From Siphonobacter sp. SORGH_AS_0500 (GTDB lineage: Bacteria > Bacteroidota > Bacteroidia > Cytophagales > Spirosomataceae): a DNA stretch of 64,000 bases. Positions 46,037 through 55,542 of this stretch are shown here, one piece after another. The position numbers and the translations under genes were made by a program. Position 1 is the stretch's first letter. Each line of letters starts with the position of its first letter. The DNA lies in assembly GCF_002838835.1 (NCBI RefSeq), contig NZ_NHPP01000005.1:186001-250000 (forward strand). The letters run 5' to 3'. A model generated the notes under the pieces. The model ran no database searches and had not been told where the DNA came from. It saw only the letters and a list, made by a program, of their open reading frames with translations.

Positions 46037-49000
46037 TTAGAATGACACATTAAGACCTGCAACAATGGTACGGAGCTGAGGCACTGCCTGGAACTGGCCC
46101 GAACCCAACCCGGTACCCGTACCGGGCAGTGAAGTTTCAGGATCAAGGATGTATTTCTGTTTGGCCCAGGTAAACATATTTTGTCCTTGTACATACACCG
46201 AAACTTTCGAAAGCTGAAGGGGCTGAATCAAGGCAGCAGGAAGGTTATAGGACAGACTTACCGTACTGAGCTTGAGGAAAGAAGCATCTCCCCATAGAGC
46301 ATTCGAGGAAGAATAGTAGCTAAACGCGGATGAATAAAGCGTAGTAGCTGCCGGATAAACACCGTTAGGATTGCTCTCGGACCACCGGTTCAGAGCCGCC
46401 GTTGTTTTGTTTGCCACACTATTACCTAAGGGGAAGCCGTATAAATCAGAAAAATTAAATTGATAGCCCATTCGGTGATTAAACCGCAGGAATACATCTA
46501 ACTGGAAATTCTTGTAGGAAAGTGAGTTATTGATACCACCAAAGAAGGGATTCCCGATAGGAGCCATCACTCGATCTTTGTTGAAGTTAATGACGCCATC
46601 GCCATCAATATCCTGTACGGTTGGCAAACCGTTGGCATCCAGACCAGTGTATTGATACAGGCGGGTTGCGTTGACGGGCTGGCCAATGGTATAAGAGCTG
46701 GAATTGAAAAGCTTTTTGGGATCGCCAATGGAAAGGAGCTTATTTCTCAGGAATGTAAAATTGATATTCGTTGACCATCGCAACGCAGCCGTAGCTACAT
46801 TGATGGTATTCAGTTCGAATTCAAATCCCTTATTCTGAATGACGGCATCCAGGTTACTCGAAAAGGAATTCACCCCTGACTGGGTAGGCATGTTGGTACT
46901 GGCCAACTGATCGCCCGAACGATTACGGAAGTAAGCAGATTTCAGCAGAATCCGATCTTGTAAGAAACCCATTTCGAGAGCTACTTCGAGTTTCCGGGTC
47001 GTTTCCCAATGGAGCGTTGGATTAGGAATATTATAATTAACCAACGTAGCCGTTCCTGAATAAACATTAGTGCTACTCGTGAGCTGATAGGTAGGGAGAT
47101 AGGCATAGTTAGGAATCTGATCATTACCCGTCAAACCATAGCTACTTCTGAGTTTCAGGTAACTAAACCAGGGAAGTGTTTTCATGAACTCTTCCGAAGA
47201 AACCAGCCAGGCAGCTCCAATAGCCCCAAAGTTTCCAAAACGATGGCTAGGACCAAAGCGGGATGAGCCATCGCGGCGGAAGGTTCCGTTAAGAATGTAC
47301 TTGTTGTCCCAGCTATAGTTTACCCGACCAAAAGCAGAAGTGTATTTATAGAGCGAATAGTTATTTTGGGTAACGAGTATAGTACCCGCTCCTATTAACG
47401 ATTTAAGGAGAGCATCATTGGTGTAATTACGGCCTTCAATGGATTGGCCCGTAGCATTTGATTGTTGGAACGTTCCCCCAACCAGAACATTGATTTGACT
47501 TTTCCCAAAAGCTTTGCGGTAGTCTACCTGAGGCTCTACAATGTAAGATTCGATTTTATTGTTAGCAAAAACGGACGAGCTAATGGGGTTATACAGCGGG
47601 TTTTGTGAACGAGCCGGATTAACCTGAATTTGATCGATACCCGTCAACGTATAACCATTGTTTATTTTTACGTCCAGGCCGGGTAAGATGGTATATTTTA
47701 AATTCAGTTGGGTAATGAAGTTCGTGCTTACGTTGTCAAACTCCTGCATAAGCAGACCTTCCGGGTTTGAACCTCCGGTCCAGTTCAAGCTACCGTCCGC
47801 ATTATACAGCGGATAGTTGGGAGCCAGACTGTAGACAGAAGTAAGATCCGATCCAACCAGGTTGTTCTTGAGGTGAGAGTAAGAGGTCGTGAAATCGATT
47901 CTGAATTTCTGGTTCGCCGTGGTGTGACTACCAGCGAAACGTCCCGAAAGGGTAGTAGCTCCCAGATTTCCGGGGAATACGGTGCCTTCTTTGCGATATA
48001 AACCACTGAATAAGAAAGAGTTGAAGGCATTGCCTCCCGAGACCGATGCACTGGCATTCACAAATTGAGCCGTACCGCCCAGGTATTTGCGTTGCCAATC
48101 CGTGTTGGCGTTCTGATCCCATAAGGTTAAATCTGGAGCGTTCGAAGTATTAGGCGTTACCTTCGCTCGGGCAAAAGCTTCCTTGCGTAAAGAAAGGTAT
48201 TGTTCCGTATTGAGCATAGGGATATAATGAGGCACTTTTCCCGCCCCGCTGTTGACATTAACATTGAACTGGGTTCTCCCGGCTTTGCCTTTCTTCGTAG
48301 TAATCAAAATGACACCGTTCGATCCGCGTGAACCGTAAATGGCCGTAGCATCCGCATCTTTCAATACGTCAATTCGCTCAATATCTTCGGGGGGAATCAG
48401 GCTTAAAGGGCTTTGCTCACCATTGGCACCAGAAATACCATAAGCATTCAGGTTGTCATTGGCGGGTTGTCCACCATTAAACAGGGTAAACGGAACACCA
48501 TCAACTACGTAGAGAGGAACCGTACCTGAAGATAATGAACCCTGGCCGCGAATCTGGATACGAACGGAACTGCCGGGTAAACCATTATTCTGCGTAATCT
48601 GAGCTCCCGCAATTCTACCCTGCAAGGCAACCAGCGGGTTAGAAATGGTCTGAACGGAGATGTCTTTCGCAGTAATGGAGCTAACGGCCCCGGTGTTATA
48701 ACGTTGAGTGGTGGTTCCATAACCAATGACCACTACATCGTTTAACGAAGCATCTTTGGGCTTCAGATCTACTTTCAGATACGATTGAGTGCCTATTCCT
48801 ACCTCGCGGGTTTCGTAGCCTACGTAGCTGAATATTAACACAATTCCTTTGTCGGGTGTAGTAATGCGAAATTCGCCTCGGTCATTCGTAACGGTTCCCT
48901 GAGAGGTACCTTTAACCCGAACACTTACCCCAATCATGGGCTGATCGTTATCCGCACTGACCACCTGACCGCTCACTTCCCGCTGAATTTCCAGCGGAAC

Positions 49001-49387
49001 GTCCGTTGAGCTGGTTGATTTCAGGGGCTTAATCACAATCATGTTAGAATTCGCGTGTGGCTGAAAGGTCATCCCTGCGGGGGTTAATACCTTTTCTAAT
49101 ACCTGATTCAGGGAAGTATTGACCGTTGAAACCGTTACTTTCTGGTTCATTTGTGGCCAACTGCTGCTGTATACGAATCGTACACTCGCCTTGGCTTCGA
49201 GCTGTTGCAGCGTTTGTTTTAACGTAAGATTCTGAATCGAGATAGTGACCGAACGATCCAGAACGCCCTGGGCGTAGTTGGTGTGAGCAAAGGTCATGGA
49301 AGCCAGCCATAGCACCAGAAAGCATTGATAAACCGTAAATCGCATAAGTTGATAAGTGACGGTTTGGGGGGTATAAATTTTTAGCAT
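46037..49387 (-). CDS. SusC-family TonB receptor with STN signalling domain
   Basis: The protein has about 1116 residues. After the signal sequence comes an STN (secretin/TonB short N-terminus) domain (TLKQTLQQLEAKASVRFVYS), then a CarboxypepD_reg domain (GQVVSADNDQPMIGVSV), the plug with DVVVIGYGTTTQRYNTGAV and YGSRGSNGVILITTKKG, and a long barrel ending in VAGLNVSF. The STN domain signals to FecR, whose gene lies directly upstream. The start is unsure: ATG codons at 49387 and 49345 both give an export signal. Confidence 0.95.
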   Translation of the reverse strand: MLKIYTPQTVTYQLMRFTVYQCFLVLWLASMTFAHTNYAQGVLDRSVTISIQNLTLKQTLQQLEAKASVRFVYSSSWPQMNQKVTVSTVNTSLNQVLEKVLTPAGMTFQPHANSNMIVIKPLKSTSSTDVPLEIQREVSGQVVSADNDQPMIGVSVRVKGTSQGTVTNDRGEFRITTPDKGIVLIFSYVGYETREVGIGTQSYLKVDLKPKDASLNDVVVIGYGTTTQRYNTGAVSSITAKDISVQTISNPLVALQGRIAGAQITQNNGLPGSSVRIQIRGQGSLSSGTVPLYVVDGVPFTLFNGGQPANDNLNAYGISGANGEQSPLSLIPPEDIERIDVLKDADATAIYGSRGSNGVILITTKKGKAGRTQFNVNVNSGAGKVPHYIPMLNTEQYLSLRKEAFARAKVTPNTSNAPDLTLWDQNANTDWQRKYLGGTAQFVNASASVSGGNAFNSFLFSGLYRKEGTVFPGNLGATTLSGRFAGSHTTANQKFRIDFTTSYSHLKNNLVGSDLTSVYSLAPNYPLYNADGSLNWTGGSNPEGLLMQEFDNVSTNFITQLNLKYTILPGLDVKINNGYTLTGIDQIQVNPARSQNPLYNPISSSVFANNKIESYIVEPQVDYRKAFGKSQINVLVGGTFQQSNATGQSIEGRNYTNDALLKSLIGAGTILVTQNNYSLYKYTSAFGRVNYSWDNKYILNGTFRRDGSSRFGPSHRFGNFGAIGAAWLVSSEEFMKTLPWFSYLKLRSSYGLTGNDQIPNYAYLPTYQLTSSTNVYSGTATLVNYNIPNPTLHWETTRKLEVALEMGFLQDRILLKSAYFRNRSGDQLASTNMPTQSGVNSFSSNLDAVIQNKGFEFELNTINVATAALRWSTNINFTFLRNKLLSIGDPKKLFNSSSYTIGQPVNATRLYQYTGLDANGLPTVQDIDGDGVINFNKDRVMAPIGNPFFGGINNSLSYKNFQLDVFLRFNHRMGYQFNFSDLYGFPLGNSVANKTTAALNRWSESNPNGVYPAATTLYSSAFSYYSSSNALWGDASFLKLSTVSLSYNLPAALIQPLQLSKVSVYVQGQNMFTWAKQKYILDPETSLPGTGTGLGSGQFQAVPQLRTIVAGLNVSF

Positions 49388-49488
49388 TAATTTGGTCAAG
49401 TTTTATTCAGACGGTTTTCGGAATAAGACAATGAACAGCCTGCCCGCTTTCCTAGAGCGGGAGTAATTGCGTTACTGGGTGTTCATGT

Positions 49489-49520
49489 AAGGTCAGGAGT
49501 GCGGGGGCACTTCTGACCTT
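49489..49520. terminator. Hairpin between fecR and susC
   Basis: AAGGTCAGGAGTGC pairs with GCACTTCTGACCTT (one mismatch) around a 4-base loop. The T-run is on the plus-strand side, so on the coding minus strand it is an imperfect terminator. It may attenuate read-through from fecR into susC. Confidence 0.6.
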
Positions 49521-49595
49521 TTTTAAAGAGTTGAGAACAGGTTTATGTCATCCAGTCAGAAATAGAAGTGAATAAATGATTAAGTGAATAGAAAA

Positions 49596-50555
49596 TTACT
49601 GGCAGTTAAGACCTTTTAACTCAACGCTCGACCCTTCGATGACATACGTACCCCCAAAAGTTTGCGTTAAGACGGATAATGTATTTTCCAGCGACTGGTC
49701 TGTTAAATCGGCTCTTAACAAACAGTCATAAATGGACTTTTTATCGCTGATGATGTGAACGTTAAACTTCTTCTCAATACGGGTTAACACTTCAAACATC
49801 GGTACGTCCTCAAACTGCATGGGATACTCCGTTCCCTGAATATAGGTCAGCTTTTCGGGTTCGCTGGGTTGCAGAATCTCCGGTTTAAAATCCTGACTTT
49901 TTTGCTGATAAACGGCCTTTTGAGCGGGTAATAAAGTAACCTGACCTTGCGGCGAGCTCAACATTACCTTTCCCGTAAATACAACCACTTCCAGCTTTTC
50001 AGCCCGGTTTCGGATATTAAAGCTGGTTCCTAAAACCTTAGTCGTCATGCGGCCCGAATGAATCATGAATGGGTGTTCAGGGTTTTTGGCTACTTCAAAA
50101 AACGCTTCTCCGTGCAATTTTACTTCCCGGAGGTTTCCCGTAAATCGGGACGGATACTCCAGACTACTGGAGTCTTTCAACCATACCAGCGTTCCATCGG
50201 GTAATATGACTTTATGAATCTCTTTCGCATTTGCATAAGCCATTTCAAGGGTAACACGGTTGGCCCAGTATTGATAACCTGCCAGTCCGGCTCCGATCAG
50301 TACTACCAGAGCTGCCGCCAGTTGCCAGGCGATGTGTCGATACCAGGGCAGGCGACGTACCGGGTTGGGTTGAATGTGTTTTTGAATGCGTTCCTGCATT
50401 CGGTTTTTAATCGCTTGTTTTTCAATGGCCGGTATTTCTTCAAAAGCCTGTTCAGGGAAAGAAGCCAGCCACTGATCGACCTGTTTCTGTTCGATAGGCG
50501 TAGCGGTTCCGTCCAGAACTTTCCTTAAGATCCGGTCAAATTGTTCTTCATTCAT
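49596..50555 (-). CDS. FecR-family anti-sigma factor
   Basis: The protein has 319 residues. A cytoplasmic N-terminal domain (QFDRILRKVLDGTATPIEQKQVDQWL), one membrane helix (about 87-107, WQLAAALVVLIGAGLAGY) and the FecR periplasmic domain (HKVILPDGTLVWLKDSSSLEYP, GEAFFEVAKNPEHPF) are clear. The C-terminal DUF4974 region (EVLTRIEKKFNVHI) binds the receptor STN domain. It controls the ECF sigma factor encoded just upstream. Confidence 0.95.
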   Translation of the reverse strand: MNEEQFDRILRKVLDGTATPIEQKQVDQWLASFPEQAFEEIPAIEKQAIKNRMQERIQKHIQPNPVRRLPWYRHIAWQLAAALVVLIGAGLAGYQYWANRVTLEMAYANAKEIHKVILPDGTLVWLKDSSSLEYPSRFTGNLREVKLHGEAFFEVAKNPEHPFMIHSGRMTTKVLGTSFNIRNRAEKLEVVVFTGKVMLSSPQGQVTLLPAQKAVYQQKSQDFKPEILQPSEPEKLTYIQGTEYPMQFEDVPMFEVLTRIEKKFNVHIISDKKSIYDCLLRADLTDQSLENTLSVLTQTFGGTYVIEGSSVELKGLNCQ

Positions 50556-50752
50556 AAAGTGATGCAATCAGGTTAGAGTGGAAAAAAGGTGAAATACTCG
50601 GGTTAATAAACCTAAAAATTCACGCCTCTAGCTGCCTCTCTACTGTTATATTCCCTAAGTGGGCTTTAACACACAGTCGAAAGGCAATTATTTTTTGAGA
50701 AATTTAAAATTAGTAAAATAAACTTCCTGTGATTTCGGAAAATGCCTATGAA

Positions 50753-51355
50753 TCAATGGCAAAATAGCATTCCGATGGCTAGTAATAAAATAGAATCACC
50801 CAGTACCGATCGGAGATGTTTGAGGGCCGTTGTCAAATAGTTTTCAACCGTTCGGTTTGAAATCTGTAGTTCCCGGGCAATTTCATCAATGGAAAGCTGC
50901 TGTCGCCGACTCATCCAGAACACCTGCTGACATTTATTGGGTAACTCACTGATGGCGTATTCAATGCGTTGTTTCAAATCTTCCGCCGCCCATTCTTCAT
51001 CGGTAGAATTATCGACTTGCTGTGAAAGAAAATGACTAAAGTGTTCGGCGTATTGGCTGCGTACTTTTTCCGAACGGAAATAGGAGAGTAACCGCTTTTT
51101 GAGCACACTGAACAGGTAAGGAGCGAGGGAGTCGGTAACGGTCAGGGCCGAGTGATTTTCCCAGAAAATAATGAAAACTTCCTGAACCAGCTCTTCGCTT
51201 TCCTCGATTAGCCGAATGCGGTTATAGACGTACGCATACAAGGGAGACCAGTACCGATCATACAGGGACGAGAATACACTTTCGTCTCCTTCTTGAAGAC
51301 GAGCTAGTAACTCCTGATCCGTATCGAAAGATCGCTGTAGTATGGCCTTACCCAG
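50753..51355 (-). CDS. ECF sigma factor, FecI type (start unresolved)
   Basis: Region 4 is clear (LPNKCQQVFWMSRRQQLSID, ISNRTVENYLTTALKHLR) and region 2 is present (SEELVQEVFIIFWENH). Upstream of 51241 the same frame stays open and reads QELLARLQEGDESVFSSLYDR, then YWSPLYAYV, the expected N-terminus of this family. No ATG, GTG or TTG lies at its front, so start could be a CTG at 51355, another rare codon, or a start lost through an assembly error. A TTG at 51241 would cut off the first conserved helix. It heads the sigma-FecR-SusC-SusD-TlpA locus. Confidence 0.8.
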   Translation of the reverse strand: MGKAILQRSFDTDQELLARLQEGDESVFSSLYDRYWSPLYAYVYNRIRLIEESEELVQEVFIIFWENHSALTVTDSLAPYLFSVLKKRLLSYFRSEKVRSQYAEHFSHFLSQQVDNSTDEEWAAEDLKQRIEYAISELPNKCQQVFWMSRRQQLSIDEIARELQISNRTVENYLTTALKHLRSVLGDSILLLAIGMLFCH

Positions 51356-51492
51356 ATTTTGTTTGCAAAAATTCGAGTAAAAATACGGAATACAGGTTAA
51401 TTATTTGGTAGATTCTTCCATCGACTTACGATTGGAAGGCTACTCACTATGTTAACTTACAAATAGTCAGCACGCAACCCGGGTAAAAAAAT

Positions 51493-51522
51493 AAAAGGTA
51501 ACCATTTCAGTGGTTACCTTTT
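51493..51522 (-). terminator. Terminator of the desaturase gene
   Basis: AAAAGGTAACCA pairs perfectly with TGGTTACCTTTT around a 6-base loop, 24 bases after the desaturase stop. Confidence 0.85.
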
Positions 51523-51545
51523 ACAGGACTAACGACATGGATCGC

Positions 51546-52322
51546 TTAGGAGGCCATTTTTCTTTTCTCCATAAAGACCTTTGTACGGCCTTTTTCTTTG
51601 GGTAACTGAATGACGTTGAGGACATTCAATACTTTCATGATTTGATACGAAGGATCAATTTCAAACCATTTGAAGGCAAAGTTGGCCCGGTTGCCGTAGG
51701 TGTGGTGGTTGTTGTGAAAACCTTCGCCCATCATCAGAAAATCCACGGGCATCAGGTTTTTTGAAGTATCGTTAACCTTGAAGGTCGTATAGCCAATTTT
51801 GTGAGCAAACCAGTTGATAATGGCACCGTGAATGGGTGACAGCAGGTAATGAACGGGTAGCAACAGGAACCAGCCCCAGGACGGTGCGAAGTAGATGTAG
51901 AAAAGGGTATAGAGCGTACCCCAGGCCACACGGGAAACCCGGCTGGAAGCAAAATCATCGAAACTTTTCCAATCAGGAACGTTGGCGGTAAATTTAGGAT
52001 CAACCGCAATGCGGCGTTCGCGAATGGCCGAGTAGAATTTAGCCGTTTTCAGCATCATATCAAAAATGCCATTGCTGTACATCGGCGAGTGCGGATCGTT
52101 TTCCGTATCGGCGTAGGCATGGTGCATGCGGTGCATCACGCCGTAGGCGTAAGCACTCAGGTAATTCGAACCCTGAAAAATCCAGGTCAATACAAAAAAC
52201 GTCCGCTCCCAGCCTTTGGACATGGTAAAGGCCTGGTGGGCAGCGTAACGGTGAAGGAAGACGGTCTGGAAAAATAAGGCTCCGTACCAGTGTATAGCAA
52301 AGAATATGAGGATTGCAGTCAT
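51546..52322 (-). CDS. Acyl-CoA/fatty-acid delta-9-type desaturase
   Basis: The protein has 258 residues with two pairs of membrane helices. The three histidine boxes are HRYAAHQAF (residue 24), HRMHHAYAD (about 64) and HNNHHTYGN (about 204), which ligate the di-iron site of membrane desaturases. It introduces a double bond in fatty acyl chains at the cytoplasmic membrane. It is a single gene with its own terminator. Confidence 0.93.
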   Translation of the reverse strand: MTAILIFFAIHWYGALFFQTVFLHRYAAHQAFTMSKGWERTFFVLTWIFQGSNYLSAYAYGVMHRMHHAYADTENDPHSPMYSNGIFDMMLKTAKFYSAIRERRIAVDPKFTANVPDWKSFDDFASSRVSRVAWGTLYTLFYIYFAPSWGWFLLLPVHYLLSPIHGAIINWFAHKIGYTTFKVNDTSKNLMPVDFLMMGEGFHNNHHTYGNRANFAFKWFEIDPSYQIMKVLNVLNVIQLPKEKGRTKVFMEKRKMAS

Positions 52323-52455
52323 CGCTTTTGTTTTACTTTTTTCAGTAAATATTCGGTCTGAGAGGCTCTAAACCGAGCTTTTAGCGATGACTGGTCGAAT
52401 TCACTTCCCGAGTTGTAACATTACCTGACTGAATCGTAGGGCCAAAAAAGCAAGG

Positions 52456-53202
52456 TCAGGAGTTAATCCATTCTTTAAAGGCCGTAGCCCGGTCGCGACT
52501 GACGAATACTTCCTCTTCGTCCGGTGGCATCAACTCCAGTTTCAACCGACCATTGAAATGCGGGTGAATTTTATGAATGCTGTCAATGCAAACCAATCGA
52601 TTACGGCTGATCCGGTTGAAGCGACGGGGATCTACCTGTTCGCTGAGTTCTTCCAGTGTCGCGTCAATTAACAGTTTCTGCTGGTCGAAGGTAACGACAA
52701 AACTGAGTTTGTCTTCGCTTTTGAAATAAGCGATGTCCTGAACCTTAACCACGGCGAAGCCATTTCCTTTCCGCACCATAAAACGCTCTTTGGGTTCAGA
52801 CTTCGTTGGTTGAGGCGTGGGTAACAAACCTTTTTTCAATAAACGATACGCCTGATTTTCATACTTTTTCAAGGCCGCCCGTAATTCTTCGGGTTGAATG
52901 GGTTTCAGTAGATAATCGATGCTGTTTTGCTTGAAGGCCTGAATGGCGTATTGGTCGTAGGCAGTGGTATAAATGATGGGAGCATCGATGGAGAGCCGTT
53001 CGAATAACTCAAAACTTTCCTGATCTTCCAGTTGAATGTCGGAGAAGATCAAGTCAGGTTCGGCATGAGCACTGAACCAGGCTACGCTTTTTTCAACCGA
53101 GGGTAATACCGCCAGTACTTCAATGGTAGGATCAAGTTTTTCCAGTAAAAACCGGAGCTTTTCGGCTGAAAAATATTCGTCTTCAATGATAACTACTTTC
53201 AT
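52456..53202 (-). CDS. LytTR-family response regulator
   Basis: The protein has 248 residues. The receiver domain has MKVVIIEDEYFSAEKLRFLL, DLIFSDIQLED and KPIQPEEL. The LytTR DNA-binding domain follows (AYFKSEDKLSFVVTFD, FNRISRNRLVCIDSI). The stop of the upstream kinase overlaps its start by 4 bases, so the pair is an operon. Confidence 0.95.
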   Translation of the reverse strand: MKVVIIEDEYFSAEKLRFLLEKLDPTIEVLAVLPSVEKSVAWFSAHAEPDLIFSDIQLEDQESFELFERLSIDAPIIYTTAYDQYAIQAFKQNSIDYLLKPIQPEELRAALKKYENQAYRLLKKGLLPTPQPTKSEPKERFMVRKGNGFAVVKVQDIAYFKSEDKLSFVVTFDQQKLLIDATLEELSEQVDPRRFNRISRNRLVCIDSIHKIHPHFNGRLKLELMPPDEEEVFVSRDRATAFKEWINS

Positions 53203-54230
53203 GCTTTTTCAGAGTAAATCAAGGGTAACCCTACCCGGAATACGCTTGAATCGGGTTCCACCACAATCGACTGTCCGGTCATAAACTGGTAACGAGCCTG
53301 TAGGTTTTTCAGTCCAATACCGCTTGAATTAACCTTTCCCGATTTGGTGTGAATGCTGTTGGTCACCCAAAGCGTTGAACCTTCCGTATAAATGGAAAGC
53401 GTGAGCGGGTGTTCGTCGGAAATGTAATTATGCTTGACAGCGTTTTCCACCAGTAACTGAATGGAAAGGGGCAATACCTGAGCCCGTTGGGCGTGGGAAA
53501 GCTCAATGCGGGCTTCGATTTTATGATAGAACCGAACATTGAGCAGGAATAAATAAGCTTCAACTACGGAAATTTCGGCAGCTAAAGGTACCTGTTTTTC
53601 TTCGGTGTGATCTAACACATACCGATACACCTGGGCTAGTTTACTGATATACAAATCGGCCAGAGCCGGATCTTTATACACTACACCGCTAAGCACACTC
53701 AGGCTATTGAAGAGAAAATGCGGATCGAGTTGTTTTTTGAGTCCTTCAAGGCGGGCCACGAGGTTTTCCTGCCGAAGTTTTTCCTGTTCAACCAGCGACT
53801 GTTTCCATTGGTTAAAAAGAAAAGTTCCTTCATTGAAAGCCGTAAAAAGCAACGCGAGCAGGAAGGAAACGAACGCATTCTGGACGATTACTCCAAGTGT
53901 GATTAATTCGGATGCTACCAGTCGGCCATAAATCAGAATTCCGCAAATCAGACTCAACGAAGAGAACAGAAAAATTCCCAGTACTTCATACACCAGATGT
54001 TTGGTAATGCTGCGTTCCCAAGGAAAGAAGTACAGCGTTAAGGCCTGAATGAGCTTGCTTCCTTCCCAAATGATATAACTGGTCAGGGTAGCTACTAGAA
54101 TGGAGAGCAGGTGAGCGGAGGACCCCAACTCCATAGGAATGTAAAATGTAGGCACCACAATGCCGAAGCTCAGGGCTCCGAGCAGAGCAGTCCAACGGAC
54201 CTGAAATTTATAACGAAACTTTTCTGTCAA
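53199..54230 (-). CDS. LytS-like sensor histidine kinase (His_kinase family)
   Basis: The protein has 343 residues with four membrane helices in the first 140 residues and no extracellular sensor domain. The kinase core has KKQLDPHFLFNSLSVLSG (phosphoacceptor H) and LLVENAVKHNYISDEHPL. The gene starts with a TTG at 54230. An in-frame stop lies just upstream, and the next ATG is 32 codons inside, which would delete the first helix. Confidence 0.9.
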   Translation of the reverse strand: MTEKFRYKFQVRWTALLGALSFGIVVPTFYIPMELGSSAHLLSILVATLTSYIIWEGSKLIQALTLYFFPWERSITKHLVYEVLGIFLFSSLSLICGILIYGRLVASELITLGVIVQNAFVSFLLALLFTAFNEGTFLFNQWKQSLVEQEKLRQENLVARLEGLKKQLDPHFLFNSLSVLSGVVYKDPALADLYISKLAQVYRYVLDHTEEKQVPLAAEISVVEAYLFLLNVRFYHKIEARIELSHAQRAQVLPLSIQLLVENAVKHNYISDEHPLTLSIYTEGSTLWVTNSIHTKSGKVNSSGIGLKNLQARYQFMTGQSIVVEPDSSVFRVGLPLIYSEKA

Positions 54231-54352
54231 GGCTTTTGCAGGAATAAGAGTTAGTCAAAGGTAAAAGGTCGCGTTCAGTTTTTGCTAATAATAAGGATCA
54301 GATCACAGAGGAGTCGGATGCGAAAAGAATTTAAAAATAAATGAAAAAATAT

Positions 54353-54384
54353 TTTGTACTAAAAGGTACAATATTATACCTTTG
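54353..54384 (+). promoter_or_regulatory. tetR promoter
   Basis: TTTG (54353-54356) and TACCTTTG (54377-54384) are 20 bases apart, the best -33/-7 pair in the window. The -7 box matches TAnnTTTG exactly, 21 bases before the tetR ATG. The operator palindrome fills the spacer. Confidence 0.7.
54354..54371. promoter_or_regulatory. TetR operator 1 (autoregulatory)
   Basis: TTGTAC-6 nt-GTACAA, a perfect inverted repeat with a 6-base centre, sits between the -33 and -7 boxes of tetR. A repressor bound there would exclude RNA polymerase. Confidence 0.75.
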
Positions 54385-54404
54385 TAGAGCAAAACAAATA
54401 GGAA

Positions 54405-54989
54405 ATGGCAGGCAGACCCAAAATATACGACGAAGAAAGGGCCCTTGATCGGGCGGTGGGCGTATTTTGGGAAAAAGGCTACGCCAACGCTTCAGCAGAC
54501 GATTTGCTTAAAGCCATGGGTATTGGAAAGGGCAGTTTTTACCTGGCTTTCAAAGGAGGCAAACAGGAACTGTTTGAAAAATCCATGAAGCGGGTGGTGG
54601 ATCAGAATTTCAGAGAGTTGAGATCAGCCATTCATGCCTGTGATAACCCCGTTAAGCTGATTAAGGACTTCTTTTTGGGTTTAGTGGGAGAACAATCGCC
54701 GATTGGGAATCAGGGTTGCTACTTTGGGAATGCTCTTGTGCAGATTAGCGAAAACGATTCAGGACTTAAGTTGCTGGCTGCTCATTACCTAACCCTGCTG
54801 GAAAGTATTTTTGAAGAAGCCATGCAGCGAGGAAAAGACCTGGGGTTACTTCAAACAAACCTGCCTCCGGCAACGCTGGCGTCGTATCTGATTAATCTGT
54901 GGAATGGCATTAACGTAACGCGTCGGATGGAAACGGATTCGGCAAAACTGACTGAACTTTTAAAATTGAATCTGGCCGTAATCGAGTAA
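54405..54989 (+). CDS. TetR-family transcriptional regulator
   Basis: The protein has 194 residues. The N-terminal helix-turn-helix (RALDRAVGVFWEKGYANASA, DDLLKAMGIGKGSFYLAFKGG) is typical of TetR/AcrR, and the C-terminal domain resembles the TetR_C_16/YxaF-like group (GNQGCYFGNALVQISEND), which has a single conserved cysteine. It probably represses itself and the OsmC gene through two identical operators. The ligand is not known. Confidence 0.93.
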   Translation: MAGRPKIYDEERALDRAVGVFWEKGYANASADDLLKAMGIGKGSFYLAFKGGKQELFEKSMKRVVDQNFRELRSAIHACDNPVKLIKDFFLGLVGEQSPIGNQGCYFGNALVQISENDSGLKLLAAHYLTLLESIFEEAMQRGKDLGLLQTNLPPATLASYLINLWNGINVTRRMETDSAKLTELLKLNLAVIE

Positions 54990-55005
54990 ATTTTTTTAAC
55001 CAATA

Positions 55006-55023
55006 TTGTACTGTTTGGTACAA
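55006..55023. promoter_or_regulatory. TetR operator 2, upstream of OsmC gene
   Basis: TTGTAC-6 nt-GTACAA, the same arms and centre length as operator 1, lies 39 bases before the OsmC ATG. This links the OsmC gene to the TetR regulator. Confidence 0.75.
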
Positions 55024-55061
55024 AACATTTCTAATCAATCTATTACAAAAACAACACAATC

Positions 55062-55475
55062 ATGAAACGCAGAGCTACAGCCGTTTGGAACGGAGACATT
55101 AAATCAGGAGCAGGTCATTTAACGACGCAAAGTACTACGCTTAACAAGACGCAATATTCATTCAATAGCCGTTTTGCTGAAGGAGTAGGAACGAACCCCG
55201 AGGAGTTACTGGCCGCCGCTCACGCAGGTTGTTTCACCATGAAATTAGACCTGGATTTGACGCAGGCGGGTTATACCGTAGAATCTTTGGAAACGGAATC
55301 AGTTATTACCTTGGATAACGGAAAAATTACCTTGTCTGAATTAACGTTACAGGCAAAAGTACCTGGTATTACGGAGGAAGAATTTCAGAAAATCGCCGCT
55401 GAAGCTGAAAAAACCTGTCCCGTAAGCGGAGCGTTTAGTTTCGAAATTAAACTGAATGCCAGTCTAATTGCCTAG
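55062..55475 (+). CDS. OsmC-family peroxiredoxin
   Basis: The protein has 137 residues. OsmC features are AVWNGDIKSGAGHLT, GTNPEELLAAAHAGCFTMKL (first redox cysteine) and AAEAEKTCPVSGAFSFEI (second redox cysteine). It reduces organic hydroperoxides with these two cysteines. Regulation by the upstream TetR gene is suggested by the shared operator. Confidence 0.94.
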   Translation: MKRRATAVWNGDIKSGAGHLTTQSTTLNKTQYSFNSRFAEGVGTNPEELLAAAHAGCFTMKLDLDLTQAGYTVESLETESVITLDNGKITLSELTLQAKVPGITEEEFQKIAAEAEKTCPVSGAFSFEIKLNASLIA

Positions 55476-55479
55476 TTAG

Positions 55480-55542
55480 TTATTACCCAAGGAAAAGCCC
55501 ACTCAATTCAATAAAAAATTGAGTGCTTTCCTTGGGTAATAA
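55480..55542 (+). terminator. Large hairpin terminator after OsmC gene
   Basis: Arms TTATTACCCAAGGAAA and TTTCCTTGGGTAATAA, with inner arms ACTCAATT/AATTGAGT, form a long hairpin starting 5 bases after the OsmC stop. One internal bulge interrupts it. Confidence 0.85.
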
